61,258 bases of DNA from an uncultured Rhodospirillaceae bacterium (GTDB taxonomy: Bacteria; Pseudomonadota; Alphaproteobacteria; Rhodospirillales; Magnetospirillaceae): the NCBI GenBank assembly GCA_903941095.1, contig CAJANN010000177.1:1-61258 (forward strand), given 5' to 3'. The notes beneath the pieces were generated by a model that did not search any database, was not told the DNA's origin, and saw only the letters and a program-made list of their open reading frames with translations. Both the position numbers and the translations under genes were made by a program. Positions 54,741 through 61,258 of this stretch are shown here, in pieces (the first letter of the stretch is position 1; each line of letters opens with the position of its first letter).

Positions 54741-55581
54741 AGCCGGCCATCGCCCATACCGCCGCCGGCGTCCGCCCGGCAGCCCGCAAAGCCGCCAGGG
54801 TCAGCGAGCGGTCGCGCTTGGCATAGCGGCGCCCGTCGGCGCCGGTCAGCAGGCGGTGATGGCGCCAGCAGGGCACCGGCAGATCCAGCAAGGCCTGCAG
54901 CAGGCGATGCACGTGCGTGGCGGCGAACAGGTCGGCGCCGCGGGTCACCAGGGTGACCCCCTGGACGGCGTCGTCGCAAGTCACCGCCAGATGATAGCTG
55001 GTCGGTACGTCCTTGCGGGCCAGCACCACGTCGCCAAATAATTCCGGTACGGCAACAATATGTCCGGCCTCGCTGTCCTGCCAGGTCAGCGGCCCGGCGC
55101 GGCGGATCGCTTCAGCCATGTCCAGACGCAGGGCGAAAGGCTGGCCGTCCTGCCGGCGGTCCTGTCGCTCCGCCACCGTCAGTCCTCGGCAGGTTCCCGG
55201 ATAAAGCACCCCGTCCGGCCCGTGCGGCGCATGGCCGGCGGCGGCGATTTCCGCCTCGATGTCCTTGCGGGTGCAGAAGCAGGGATACAGCAACCCCTCG
55301 GCCTCCAGCCGGGCCAGGGCCGCCCGGTATTCGTCCAGATGCGCCGATTGCCGGCGGACCGGGCCGTCCCAGTCCAGTCCCAGCCAGGCCAGATCCTCCA
55401 GGATGGCGGCGGCGAAGTCGGGGCGGCAACGGGCGGCGTCGATGTCTTCCAGCCGGACCAGAAATCGCCCGCCCAGCGCCCGCGCCGCCTCCCAGGCGAA
55501 CAGCGCCGCATGGGCATGCCCCAGATGCAGCAGGCCGGTCGGGCTGGGAGCGAAGCGGGTGACGGGCGGGGGTTGGTCCAT
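54706..55581 (-). CDS. gluQ: Glutamyl-Q tRNA(Asp) synthetase
   Basis: 291 aa, a shortened GluRS catalytic core without anticodon-binding domain. HIGH variant HLGH in FAPSPTGLLHLGHAHAAL, zinc-type Cys in YPCFCTRKDIE and YPGTCRG, and KMSKS-like RRYAKRDRS. It attaches glutamate to queuosine-34 of tRNA-Asp. Implies that the organism makes queuosine. Confidence 0.94.
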   Translation of the reverse strand: MDQPPPVTRFAPSPTGLLHLGHAHAALFAWEAARALGGRFLVRLEDIDAARCRPDFAAAILEDLAWLGLDWDGPVRRQSAHLDEYRAALARLEAEGLLYPCFCTRKDIEAEIAAAGHAPHGPDGVLYPGTCRGLTVAERQDRRQDGQPFALRLDMAEAIRRAGPLTWQDSEAGHIVAVPELFGDVVLARKDVPTSYHLAVTCDDAVQGVTLVTRGADLFAATHVHRLLQALLDLPVPCWRHHRLLTGADGRRYAKRDRSLTLAALRAAGRTPAAVWAMAGFTRAGFAGAER

Positions 55582-55634
55582 GACCGCAAGCGTACCATAA
55601 TGCAGGCCGGTCTTTCAGCCATGCGGAGCGCATC

Positions 55635-56309
55635 ATGTCCGATATCCTGTCCGGCCCGGCGGCCGAGCCCCTGTCCGGCGGTCCGGCCCGCCAGTTGATC
55701 GTCCTGCTGCACGGCGTCGGGGTCGACGGGTCCGACCTGTTCGGGCTGGTGCCTTATCTGGCTCCGGCCCTGCCCGATGCCGCCTTTCTGGCCCCCGACG
55801 CGCCCTTCGCCTATGACCTGGCACCGTTCGGCCGCCAGTGGTTTTCATTACAGGATCGTTCCAATGCGGCGTTGATGGCCGGAATCCGCGCCGTCGCCCC
55901 GTTGCTCGACGCGTTTCTGGATCACCACCTGGCCCAGCGCGGCCTGCGGGATCAGGATCTGGCCCTGGTCGGGTTCAGTCAGGGGACCATGCTATCGCTG
56001 CATGTGGCCCCGCGCCGGGCCAGCGCCTGCGCCGCCGTGGTCGGCTTTTCCGGCGCCGTGGTCGGGCCGGACGGTCTGGCCGAGGAATTGCGCTGCCGGC
56101 CCCGCACGCTGCTGATTCACGGCGAGTCCGACGAGGTGGTCAATCCCGCCTGCCTGCCGGCGGCCGAACAGGCCCTGGCCGCCTTCGGCATTCCGGTCCT
56201 GACCAAGGTCAGACCCGGACTGGGTCACGGGATCGACGGCCCCGGCCTGTCCCTGGCCGCGGCGTTCCTGTGCCAAAGCCTGGGCATCGCCACCGAGGAA
56301 GCGGGCTGA
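55635..56309 (+). CDS. Carboxylesterase/phospholipase-type alpha/beta hydrolase (YpfH-like)
   Basis: 224 aa. QLIVLLHGVGVDGSDL (oxyanion HG), nucleophile Ser in LVGFSQGTMLSLHV, Asp in HGESDEVVNPA, and His in GLGHGIDG complete the triad. Matches the abhydrolase_2 family of cytosolic esterases. Natural substrate unknown. Single-gene unit, 53 bp from divergent gluQ. Confidence 0.92.
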   Translation: MSDILSGPAAEPLSGGPARQLIVLLHGVGVDGSDLFGLVPYLAPALPDAAFLAPDAPFAYDLAPFGRQWFSLQDRSNAALMAGIRAVAPLLDAFLDHHLAQRGLRDQDLALVGFSQGTMLSLHVAPRRASACAAVVGFSGAVVGPDGLAEELRCRPRTLLIHGESDEVVNPACLPAAEQALAAFGIPVLTKVRPGLGHGIDGPGLSLAAAFLCQSLGIATEEAG

Positions 56310-56335
56310 CCGGAGGAAACGGGGCGGCGGACGGA

Positions 56336-56755
56336 TCAGCCGTCGACGCGGACGATCACTTCGACCCGGCTGATGTTGAAGCCGGCCGGGGCCTCGGGCA
56401 GCTTGGTCAGGCCGACCATTTCAGCCGGGATGTCGCACAGCCGGCCGCTTTTCTCGTAGAAGAAATGGTGGTGGTCGCCGGTATTGGTGTCGAAGTACGA
56501 GCGACCGGCATCGACCACGATTTCCCGCAGCAGGCCCGCATCGGTGAACTGGTGCAGGGTGTTGTAGACGGTGGCCAGCGAAACGCGGATGTTGCTGGTC
56601 AGGGCCTCGGAATGCAGCTGCTCGGCCGAGATGTGCCGGTCGCAGCCATCGAACAGCAGACGGGCCAGGGCCAGACGCTGCCGCGTCGGACGCAGACCGG
56701 CCGAACGCAGGCGATCGATGGCCTGGCTGTAAGGGCGAACGGTAACCATCGGCAT
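56336..56755 (-). CDS. irr: Fur-family iron response regulator Irr
   Basis: 139 aa. Winged helix with LRPTRQRLALARLLF and VSLATVYNTLHQFTDAGLL, then GDHHHFFYEKSGR with the His95-97 run that in Irr binds ferrous haem. The CxxC zinc pairs of Fur are missing and so is the N-terminal GCPWHD haem motif found in Bradyrhizobium, as in most Irr. It controls haem and iron genes according to haem supply. A long inverted repeat sits just upstream. Confidence 0.92.
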   Translation of the reverse strand: MPMVTVRPYSQAIDRLRSAGLRPTRQRLALARLLFDGCDRHISAEQLHSEALTSNIRVSLATVYNTLHQFTDAGLLREIVVDAGRSYFDTNTGDHHHFFYEKSGRLCDIPAEMVGLTKLPEAPAGFNISRVEVIVRVDG

Positions 56756-56784
56756 GACGCGATCATCCCAAGCTGCGGGGCGGG

Positions 56785-56823
56785 ACTCTTCTTACATAAG
56801 GGATCCCCTGATATAAGAAGAGT
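56785..56823. promoter_or_regulatory. 39-bp dyad upstream of irr
   Basis: Arms ACTCTTCTTA (56785-56794) and TAAGAAGAGT (56814-56823) are perfectly complementary, and a second inner palindrome GGGATCCC sits at the centre (~56801-56808). The DNA is AT-rich compared with surroundings. It lies 30-68 bp before the irr ATG and suits an autoregulatory operator; no T run for a terminator. Confidence 0.55.
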
Positions 56824-56918
56824 TATTTGTCCAAGTTAGCATAGAGCCGTTTGAAAAATAAAGGCTTTCACCCGGCCTGCTATAACCTTGGTCAATTTGC
56901 GCCGCAGCATTTTTCCGG

Positions 56919-58319
56919 TTATTCGCCGGTCGCCAACCGATCCACCAGTTGCCGCACCGTCGGGATGAAGCCGCCGGCATAGAACGGATCGGACCCGAAA
57001 CGGAAGGCGTTGTGGCCGGCGAACATCAGTTCGTGCTCGACATCGCCGCCGTGGCCGATGTTCTGCAGGGTCCGCTGGATGCAGAAGCTGCGCGGATCGG
57101 CCTTCTTGCCGGTGGTGCCGGCCTCGTTCTGCGCCCAGTTCGAGAACGAGCATTGCGACAGGCAACCCATGCATTCCACCTGATCGCGGCGGATTTCCTC
57201 GGCCTTGACCGGATCGACGAACACCAGGGTGCTGTCGGGGGTGCGCAGGGCCTCGGTGAAGCCGGCCTTGATCCAGCCCAGGGCCTGATCGCGGTCGTGG
57301 GGGGTGACCCACACCAGACGGCCGCGGGCGCCGATGGGCAGCTCGGCGACGTGGTCGCCCATCGCTTCCGAGGAATAGGCGATCTGGCGGTGCGAACGGT
57401 CGACCAGTTCCTGGATGAAGCCGTTCTTGACCGCCGACGAATAGAAGCCGGTCGGGCTGAAGCGATGCAGCAGGACGTCGCCGGGCTTCAGCGCCAGCAG
57501 GCGCTGCTTCCAGGCGTCGGAGATCGGGCTTTCGCGGGTCAGCAGCGGACGGGTGCCGAACTGGAAGGCGATGGCGCCCAGCTCGGGATTGCCGATCCAG
57601 TCGGCCCATTCCTTCAAGGCCCACACGCCACCGGCCATCAGCACCGGCACCGAATCGGCGACGCCGCATTCGCGCATGGTGGCGCGCAGCTCGCGCACGC
57701 GGCCCAGCGGCGGCTCGGGTTTTTCCGGATTTTCCGAATTGGACAGACCGTTGTGGCCGCCGGCCAGCCAGGGGTCTTCATAGACGACGCCGCCCAGCAG
57801 GTCGCCGTATTTGTGGTAGGCCCGCTTCCACAGGGCGCGGAAAGCCCGGGCCGACGAGACGATGGGATAATAATGGACACCGTAGCGGGCGGCGATCTCG
57901 GCCACGCGATAGGGCATGCCGGCCCCGCAGGTGACGCCGTGGATCAGCCCCTTGGCCCCCTCCAGCGCCCCTTCCAGAATGGCCTCGGCCCCGCCCATTT
58001 CCCACAGCACGTTCATGTGCAGGCGGCCCTGGCCGCCCGAGATGTCGTGGGCGATGCGGGCCTGGGCAATGGCGCCGCGGATGCCCATCCCGATCAGCTC
58101 GTGATGGCGCTCGGTGCGGGTCTTACCGTTGTAGACGGCCTCCAGCAGCTTGCCGTTCTCGTCGTAATCATCGGCATTGACACCGGAAAAGGTGGCGACG
58201 CCGCCGGCCGCCGCCCAGGCGCCCGAGCTTTCCCCGTTGGAAACGTTGATGCCCTTGCCGCCCTCCACCAGGGGCAGGACTTCGCGACCGGAAATGACGA
58301 TGGGATCGAGCTTGAACAA
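56919..58319 (-). CDS. Nitronate monooxygenase-like flavoprotein with C-terminal four-Cys motif
   Basis: 466 aa. FMN-binding TIM barrel of the NPD/NMO family (GVATFSGVNADDYDENG, HGVTCGAGMPY, YYPIVSSARAFR, MAGGVWALKEWADWIGNPELGAIAFQFGTRPL across the FMN phosphate site). After residue 370 an extra segment has Cys383, Cys386, Cys390 (CMGCLSQC) and Cys413, looking like an Fe-S site. TTG start at 58319 (GGGAG 12 bases upstream). The reaction is uncertain: nitroalkane oxidation is only the family label. Confidence 0.85.
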   Translation of the reverse strand: MFKLDPIVISGREVLPLVEGGKGINVSNGESSGAWAAAGGVATFSGVNADDYDENGKLLEAVYNGKTRTERHHELIGMGIRGAIAQARIAHDISGGQGRLHMNVLWEMGGAEAILEGALEGAKGLIHGVTCGAGMPYRVAEIAARYGVHYYPIVSSARAFRALWKRAYHKYGDLLGGVVYEDPWLAGGHNGLSNSENPEKPEPPLGRVRELRATMRECGVADSVPVLMAGGVWALKEWADWIGNPELGAIAFQFGTRPLLTRESPISDAWKQRLLALKPGDVLLHRFSPTGFYSSAVKNGFIQELVDRSHRQIAYSSEAMGDHVAELPIGARGRLVWVTPHDRDQALGWIKAGFTEALRTPDSTLVFVDPVKAEEIRRDQVECMGCLSQCSFSNWAQNEAGTTGKKADPRSFCIQRTLQNIGHGGDVEHELMFAGHNAFRFGSDPFYAGGFIPTVRQLVDRLATGE

Positions 58320-58431
58320 GGCGACGCATACTCCCTTGGGACAATGGACGGCAGCGCGAAGCGGCGCTTCCGTCGGCGGACCCTATTTCTAGCCAGCCTT
58401 GACGCGCAATGCTACCGCCCAGGTGAAAAAT

Positions 58432-59145
58432 TCATGACACGGGAACGCTTTTTCCCGTCAGCAGGTCGGGGTGGTCGCTGAAAACGGCCGATATGCCGCG
58501 TTGCAGCAACAGTCTCGCCCGGGCCGGACGGTTGACGGTATAAGCCAGGACCGCCAGACCGGCGGCGCGGACCAGGGCGATCCGTTCGGGACTGAGCCGG
58601 CTGTGCCCGGCATGGATGGCCACGCAGCCCAGGGCGACCGCCGTTCCGATCGCGGCGGCATCGGGCCGCTCGACCAGCAATCCGCGTGGCCAGCCGGGAC
58701 AAAGCCGGGCGGCCTCGGCCAGGGCCGGGCGGGAGAAGCTGGACAGCAGCGGTGCCGGCCGGCCCGCCGGCCACAGGGCGCAAGCGACCTTCAGCGCGGC
58801 GGCGGCCGTGGCGGCGGCGGCGCCCCGGCCGGGCTTCAGCTCGATATTCACCGCCAGGCCGCGGTCGAGGCACAGGGCCAGGGTTTCCGCCAGGGTGGGG
58901 ATGGCGGCCGGCAGATGCCGCAATTCGGCCAGCGAACGGGCCGCCACCGGACCGCTGGCTCCGCCGCAGCGATCCAGGGTGTCGTCGTGAAAGACGATGG
59001 GTATGCCGTCGCCGGACAGCCGCACGTCGAATTCCACCATGCGGCAGCCCAGATCCGCCGCCAGCGCAAAGCCGGCCAGGGTGTTTTCCGGAGCCAGGGC
59101 CGCCGCCCCCCGGTGGCCGATGACCGCGGGCAGCCCGTCAATCAA
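58432..59145 (-). CDS. Glycerophosphodiester phosphodiesterase (UgpQ-like)
   Basis: 237 aa GDPD TIM barrel. VIGHRGAAALAPENTLAGF (catalytic His, Arg, Glu), MVEFDVRLSGDGIPIVFHDDTLDRCGG, VNIELKPGRG. Cytosolic as no signal peptide is seen. It releases glycerol-3-phosphate from glycerophosphodiesters. TTG start at 59145 overlaps the upstream lipoprotein stop (TTGA). Confidence 0.94.
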   Translation of the reverse strand: MIDGLPAVIGHRGAAALAPENTLAGFALAADLGCRMVEFDVRLSGDGIPIVFHDDTLDRCGGASGPVAARSLAELRHLPAAIPTLAETLALCLDRGLAVNIELKPGRGAAAATAAAALKVACALWPAGRPAPLLSSFSRPALAEAARLCPGWPRGLLVERPDAAAIGTAVALGCVAIHAGHSRLSPERIALVRAAGLAVLAYTVNRPARARLLLQRGISAVFSDHPDLLTGKSVPVS

Positions 59146-59549
59146 CTGGTGGGAACGCCGCGCAGGCCGGCCAGCACTTCGTCGAAGCAGGCCTGCTCGC
59201 TGATGGGCTGGGAACTGCGCACGGCGAAATGGGCGACGGTCTGGCCGCCGCCGCTTTCGTACAGGAACAGGTCCAGCGTGCAGGCATGGACCCGGTATTG
59301 CCAGATTTCCGCCGGAGCGTCGCGGCGGACGAAACTGGGCCGGCCCAGGACGGCGCTGACCTGACGGGCGTCGAGGCCGCGCAGCGCCGCCGGCCGGTCC
59401 ACCTTCACCGGCGGCAGCGCCGCCTGCTGCGGCGCCGGGTCGCCGCCGCCCGGAGGACGGACGCGGGAAGAGGCCGACTGCATCTCGGGATTGCCGACGC
59501 AGGCGGCCAGCAGCAGGGACAGCGGCACGACAGGCAGGAACGGGCGCAT
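59142..59549 (-). CDS. SmpA/OmlA-like small lipoprotein
   Basis: 135 aa. Signal peptide with lipobox LLAAC (Cys17), a Pro/Gln-rich linker, then a compact domain: LRGLDARQVSAVLGRPSFVRRDAPAEIWQYR, the pattern of SmpA/OmlA/BamE-like folds, and two Cys (HACTLDLF, QACFDEV) that may pair. Probably outer-membrane attached; function unknown. Coupled to the GDPD gene. Confidence 0.82.
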   Translation of the reverse strand: MRPFLPVVPLSLLLAACVGNPEMQSASSRVRPPGGGDPAPQQAALPPVKVDRPAALRGLDARQVSAVLGRPSFVRRDAPAEIWQYRVHACTLDLFLYESGGGQTVAHFAVRSSQPISEQACFDEVLAGLRGVPTS

Positions 59550-59656
59550 CAGGGACAGGTCCGGGGCGGTGGAACCGTGGGGATTATAGCGTCTGGCGCC
59601 GCCGCCGCAATGATTGCGACTTTGCGTCCGAGCGCCTTTTCTGCCATACAGCGGCC

Positions 59657-60325
59657 ATGAGTTTCGACCCTGGCCTTCCCAGCTTTTCCGGCACCGGCCT
59701 CGGCTGCATCCGCGGCGGCCGGGTGGTCTTCGCCGGCCTGGGCTTCAGCGTGGCCCCGGGCGAGGCCCTGGTGCTGCTGGGACCGAACGGATCGGGCAAG
59801 TCCAGCCTGCTGCGGGTGATGGCCGGCCTGCTGAAACCGGCCGCCGGGTCCTTGGCCTGGGGCGACAGCACCATCGCCGACGAACCCGAGGCCCATGCCG
59901 CCCGCACCCATTATGTCGGCCACCACGACGCGGTGAAGCCGGTCCTGTCGGTGGCCGAGAACCTGCGTTTCTGGGCCAGGCTGCACGATCCCCACGCGGC
60001 CCGCGCCGCCGGGGCCGCCGACCGCGCCCTGGACCGCTTCGGCCTGGCCCATCTGCGCGACATTCCCGGCAAGATGCTGTCGGCCGGACAGAAGCGCCGC
60101 ACCAACCTGGCCCGGCTGCTGGCCGCGCCTTCGCCCCTGTGGCTGCTGGACGAGCCGACCACCGCGCTGGACCGCCGCTCCATCGCCGAACTGGAAGCCG
60201 TGTTCGCCGAACACCGTGCCGCCGGCGGCATGGTGGTGCTGTCCACCCACATGGACGTCGCCCTGCCCGGCGCCCGTGAACTGCATCTCGACGCCTTCGC
60301 CATAGAAGAGGAAGACGGGCCATGA
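59657..60325 (+). CDS. ccmA: Heme exporter ATP-binding protein CcmA
   Basis: 222 aa ABC ATPase: Walker A LGPNGSGKSSLL, Q-loop-equivalent YVGHHDAVKPVLSVAENLRFW (typical of CcmA), signature LSAGQKRRTNLARLL, Walker B LWLLDEPTTALD, His switch STH. With CcmB it releases holo-CcmE during cytochrome c maturation. Overlaps ccmB (ATGA). Confidence 0.97.
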   Translation: MSFDPGLPSFSGTGLGCIRGGRVVFAGLGFSVAPGEALVLLGPNGSGKSSLLRVMAGLLKPAAGSLAWGDSTIADEPEAHAARTHYVGHHDAVKPVLSVAENLRFWARLHDPHAARAAGAADRALDRFGLAHLRDIPGKMLSAGQKRRTNLARLLAAPSPLWLLDEPTTALDRRSIAELEAVFAEHRAAGGMVVLSTHMDVALPGARELHLDAFAIEEEDGP

Positions 60326-60987
60326 TGCGCTTCCTGGAGGTGGTGCGCCGCGATCTGCGCCTGGCCCTGCGCCAGGGTTCGGACAGCATCATGGTGGTCA
60401 CGTTCTTCGTGCTGACGGTGGTGCTGTTCCCGTTCGGCATCGGTCCGGAATCCGGCGTGCTGGAACGGGTGTCCGCCGGCGTGCTGTGGGTGACGGCGCT
60501 GCTGGCCTCGCTGCTGTCGCTGGACCGGCTGTTCCAGGCCGATTACGAGGACGGGTCGCTGGAATTGCTGGTGCTGACCCCGGCATCCCTGGGCGTCGTC
60601 GTCGTCGCCAAGGTCTGCGCCCACTGGCTGACCACCGGCCTGCCGCTGCTGCTGGCGGCGCCGGTTCTGGCGGTACTGCTGCACATGAATGCCGATGGTT
60701 TCGGCGTGCTGATGCTGACCATGCTGATCGGTACCCCGATCCTGTCGCTGATCGGCGCCATCGGTGCCGCCCTGGTACTGGGGGCGCGGCGCGGCGGGGT
60801 GCTGCTGTCGCTGCTGATCCTGCCGCTTTACGTGCCGGTGCTGATCTTCGGCGTCGGCGCCATCGACGCCGCCGTCCAGGCCCGTTCGGCGGAACCGCAC
60901 CTGCTGATCCTGACCGGATTGCTGGTCGCCGCCCTGCCGCTGGCGCCGTGGGCCGCCGCCGCCGCCCTGCGGCAGGCGCTGGAATAG
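60322..60987 (+). CDS. ccmB: Heme exporter permease CcmB
   Basis: 221 aa with six membrane helices; MRFLEVVRRDLRLALRQGSDSI start and LFQADYEDGSLELL, LPLYVPVLIFGVGA motifs match CcmB. Partner of CcmA. ccmC, which usually follows, is not next; a small gene unrelated to cytochrome maturation starts 66 bp later. Confidence 0.96.
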   Translation: MMRFLEVVRRDLRLALRQGSDSIMVVTFFVLTVVLFPFGIGPESGVLERVSAGVLWVTALLASLLSLDRLFQADYEDGSLELLVLTPASLGVVVVAKVCAHWLTTGLPLLLAAPVLAVLLHMNADGFGVLMLTMLIGTPILSLIGAIGAALVLGARRGGVLLSLLILPLYVPVLIFGVGAIDAAVQARSAEPHLLILTGLLVAALPLAPWAAAAALRQALE

Positions 60988-61053
60988 TCTTTCCTCTGGT
61001 AATCGGCGGCACAACCACCATATGCTGGCAAGAAACCGCCGCAGGAGGCCGAC

Positions 61054-61248
61054 ATGTTGAGTCCCGACCCGGATGAAATCATGCGATCGGCGCGCTGGCT
61101 GGTGCTGCGCTACGGCCCGCACGCCGCCGACATGGCCCGCGAACAGGCCGCCAGCCGGACCGCCAGCCGCGAGCAGGACGTGGCCCTTCTGGTTCTGTCG
61201 GCGGTGGAAAGGATAACGATGGCGGGACGGGTCCCGCCATCGCACTGA
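61054..61248 (+). CDS. Small hypothetical protein, 64 aa
   Basis: Soluble helical protein (MLSPDPDEIMRSARWLVLRYG ... QDVALLVLSAVERI). GCAGGAGG 6 bases before the ATG is a strong ribosome site. It resembles short conserved proteins in Rhodospirillales, with no known function. Complete in the window; nothing follows but 10 bp. Confidence 0.7.
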   Translation: MLSPDPDEIMRSARWLVLRYGPHAADMAREQAASRTASREQDVALLVLSAVERITMAGRVPPSH

Positions 61249-61258
61249 CGGTCAGTCC

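Overview
The window is 61 kb of very GC-rich chromosomal DNA from an alphaproteobacterium, most likely Rhodospirillales close to Magnetospirillum. This rests on gene content: Irr instead of a classical Fur, Tim44-like/MltA/FxsA neighbours, the tlpA-argH-lysA-TIGR02302 block, an intracellular PHB depolymerase, several bacteriohemerythrins, and an early-cobalt-insertion type cobalamin pathway. There is no rRNA, phage, insertion sequence or CRISPR array. One tRNA (Gly-GCC) is present with its own promoter and terminator. Coding density is high and most neighbours are translationally coupled (ATGA, GTGA, TTGA or TGATG overlaps).

Layout. 1-2.8 kb: minus-strand ECF metal uptake operon (DUF4198 protein, CbiM/NikM, NikL-like, CbiQ, start of CbiO). 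2.9-7.5 kb: MltA, Tim44-like protein, FxsA, DUF971, Trm112, Lon-substrate-binding protein and a CnoX-like thioredoxin. 7.7 kb: tRNA-Gly. 7.9-18.7 kb: the accessory-looking part. It holds a hybrid histidine kinase, a hemerythrin fused to a degenerate receiver, a three-gene envelope operon (papain-like protease with BON-like and DUF4384-like parts, OmpA-family protein, caspase-like protease), a second hemerythrin lacking one iron ligand, two unknown Cys-rich proteins, a perfect NnrR/Dnr-type box, and a frameshifted LysR regulator. 18.9-30.2 kb: RaiA, HtpG, a sulfur operon (Rrf2 regulator, cysK, moeB-like, DsrE-like) joined to coaBC and dut, then XerD, a TPR/glycosyltransferase-like protein and a large exported helical protein. 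30.4-39.1 kb: aroK, aroB, CorC-like protein, TlpA, argH, LptM-like lipoprotein, lysA, TIGR02302. 39.1-42.7 kb: Bcr/CflA transporter, and the phaZ-ycgN-SprT operon.

42.9-54.4 kb: cobalamin synthesis. A minus-strand operon runs cbiX, cobI, cbiG-cobJ fusion, cobM, cobA, then a SafE-like membrane protein and an SCO protein, then cobB. cbiB diverges from it; cobQ, a SYLF protein and cobO follow. CbiX and CbiG point to cobalt insertion before ring contraction. The CobL/CbiET, CobH/CbiC, CobK/CbiJ, CbiD and CobU/S/C steps must be encoded elsewhere. No cobalamin riboswitch was seen. 54.5-61.2 kb: small membrane protein, gluQ, an esterase, irr with a long operator-like dyad, a nitronate monooxygenase-like enzyme with a four-Cys tail, a glycerophosphodiesterase, an SmpA-like lipoprotein, ccmA, ccmB and a small unknown protein.

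The best candidates for new biology are the papain/OmpA/caspase operon and its hemerythrin-rich, possibly NO-regulated surroundings (11-17.7 kb), the fused hemerythrin-pseudoreceiver, and the SCO/SafE pair inside the cobalamin operon.
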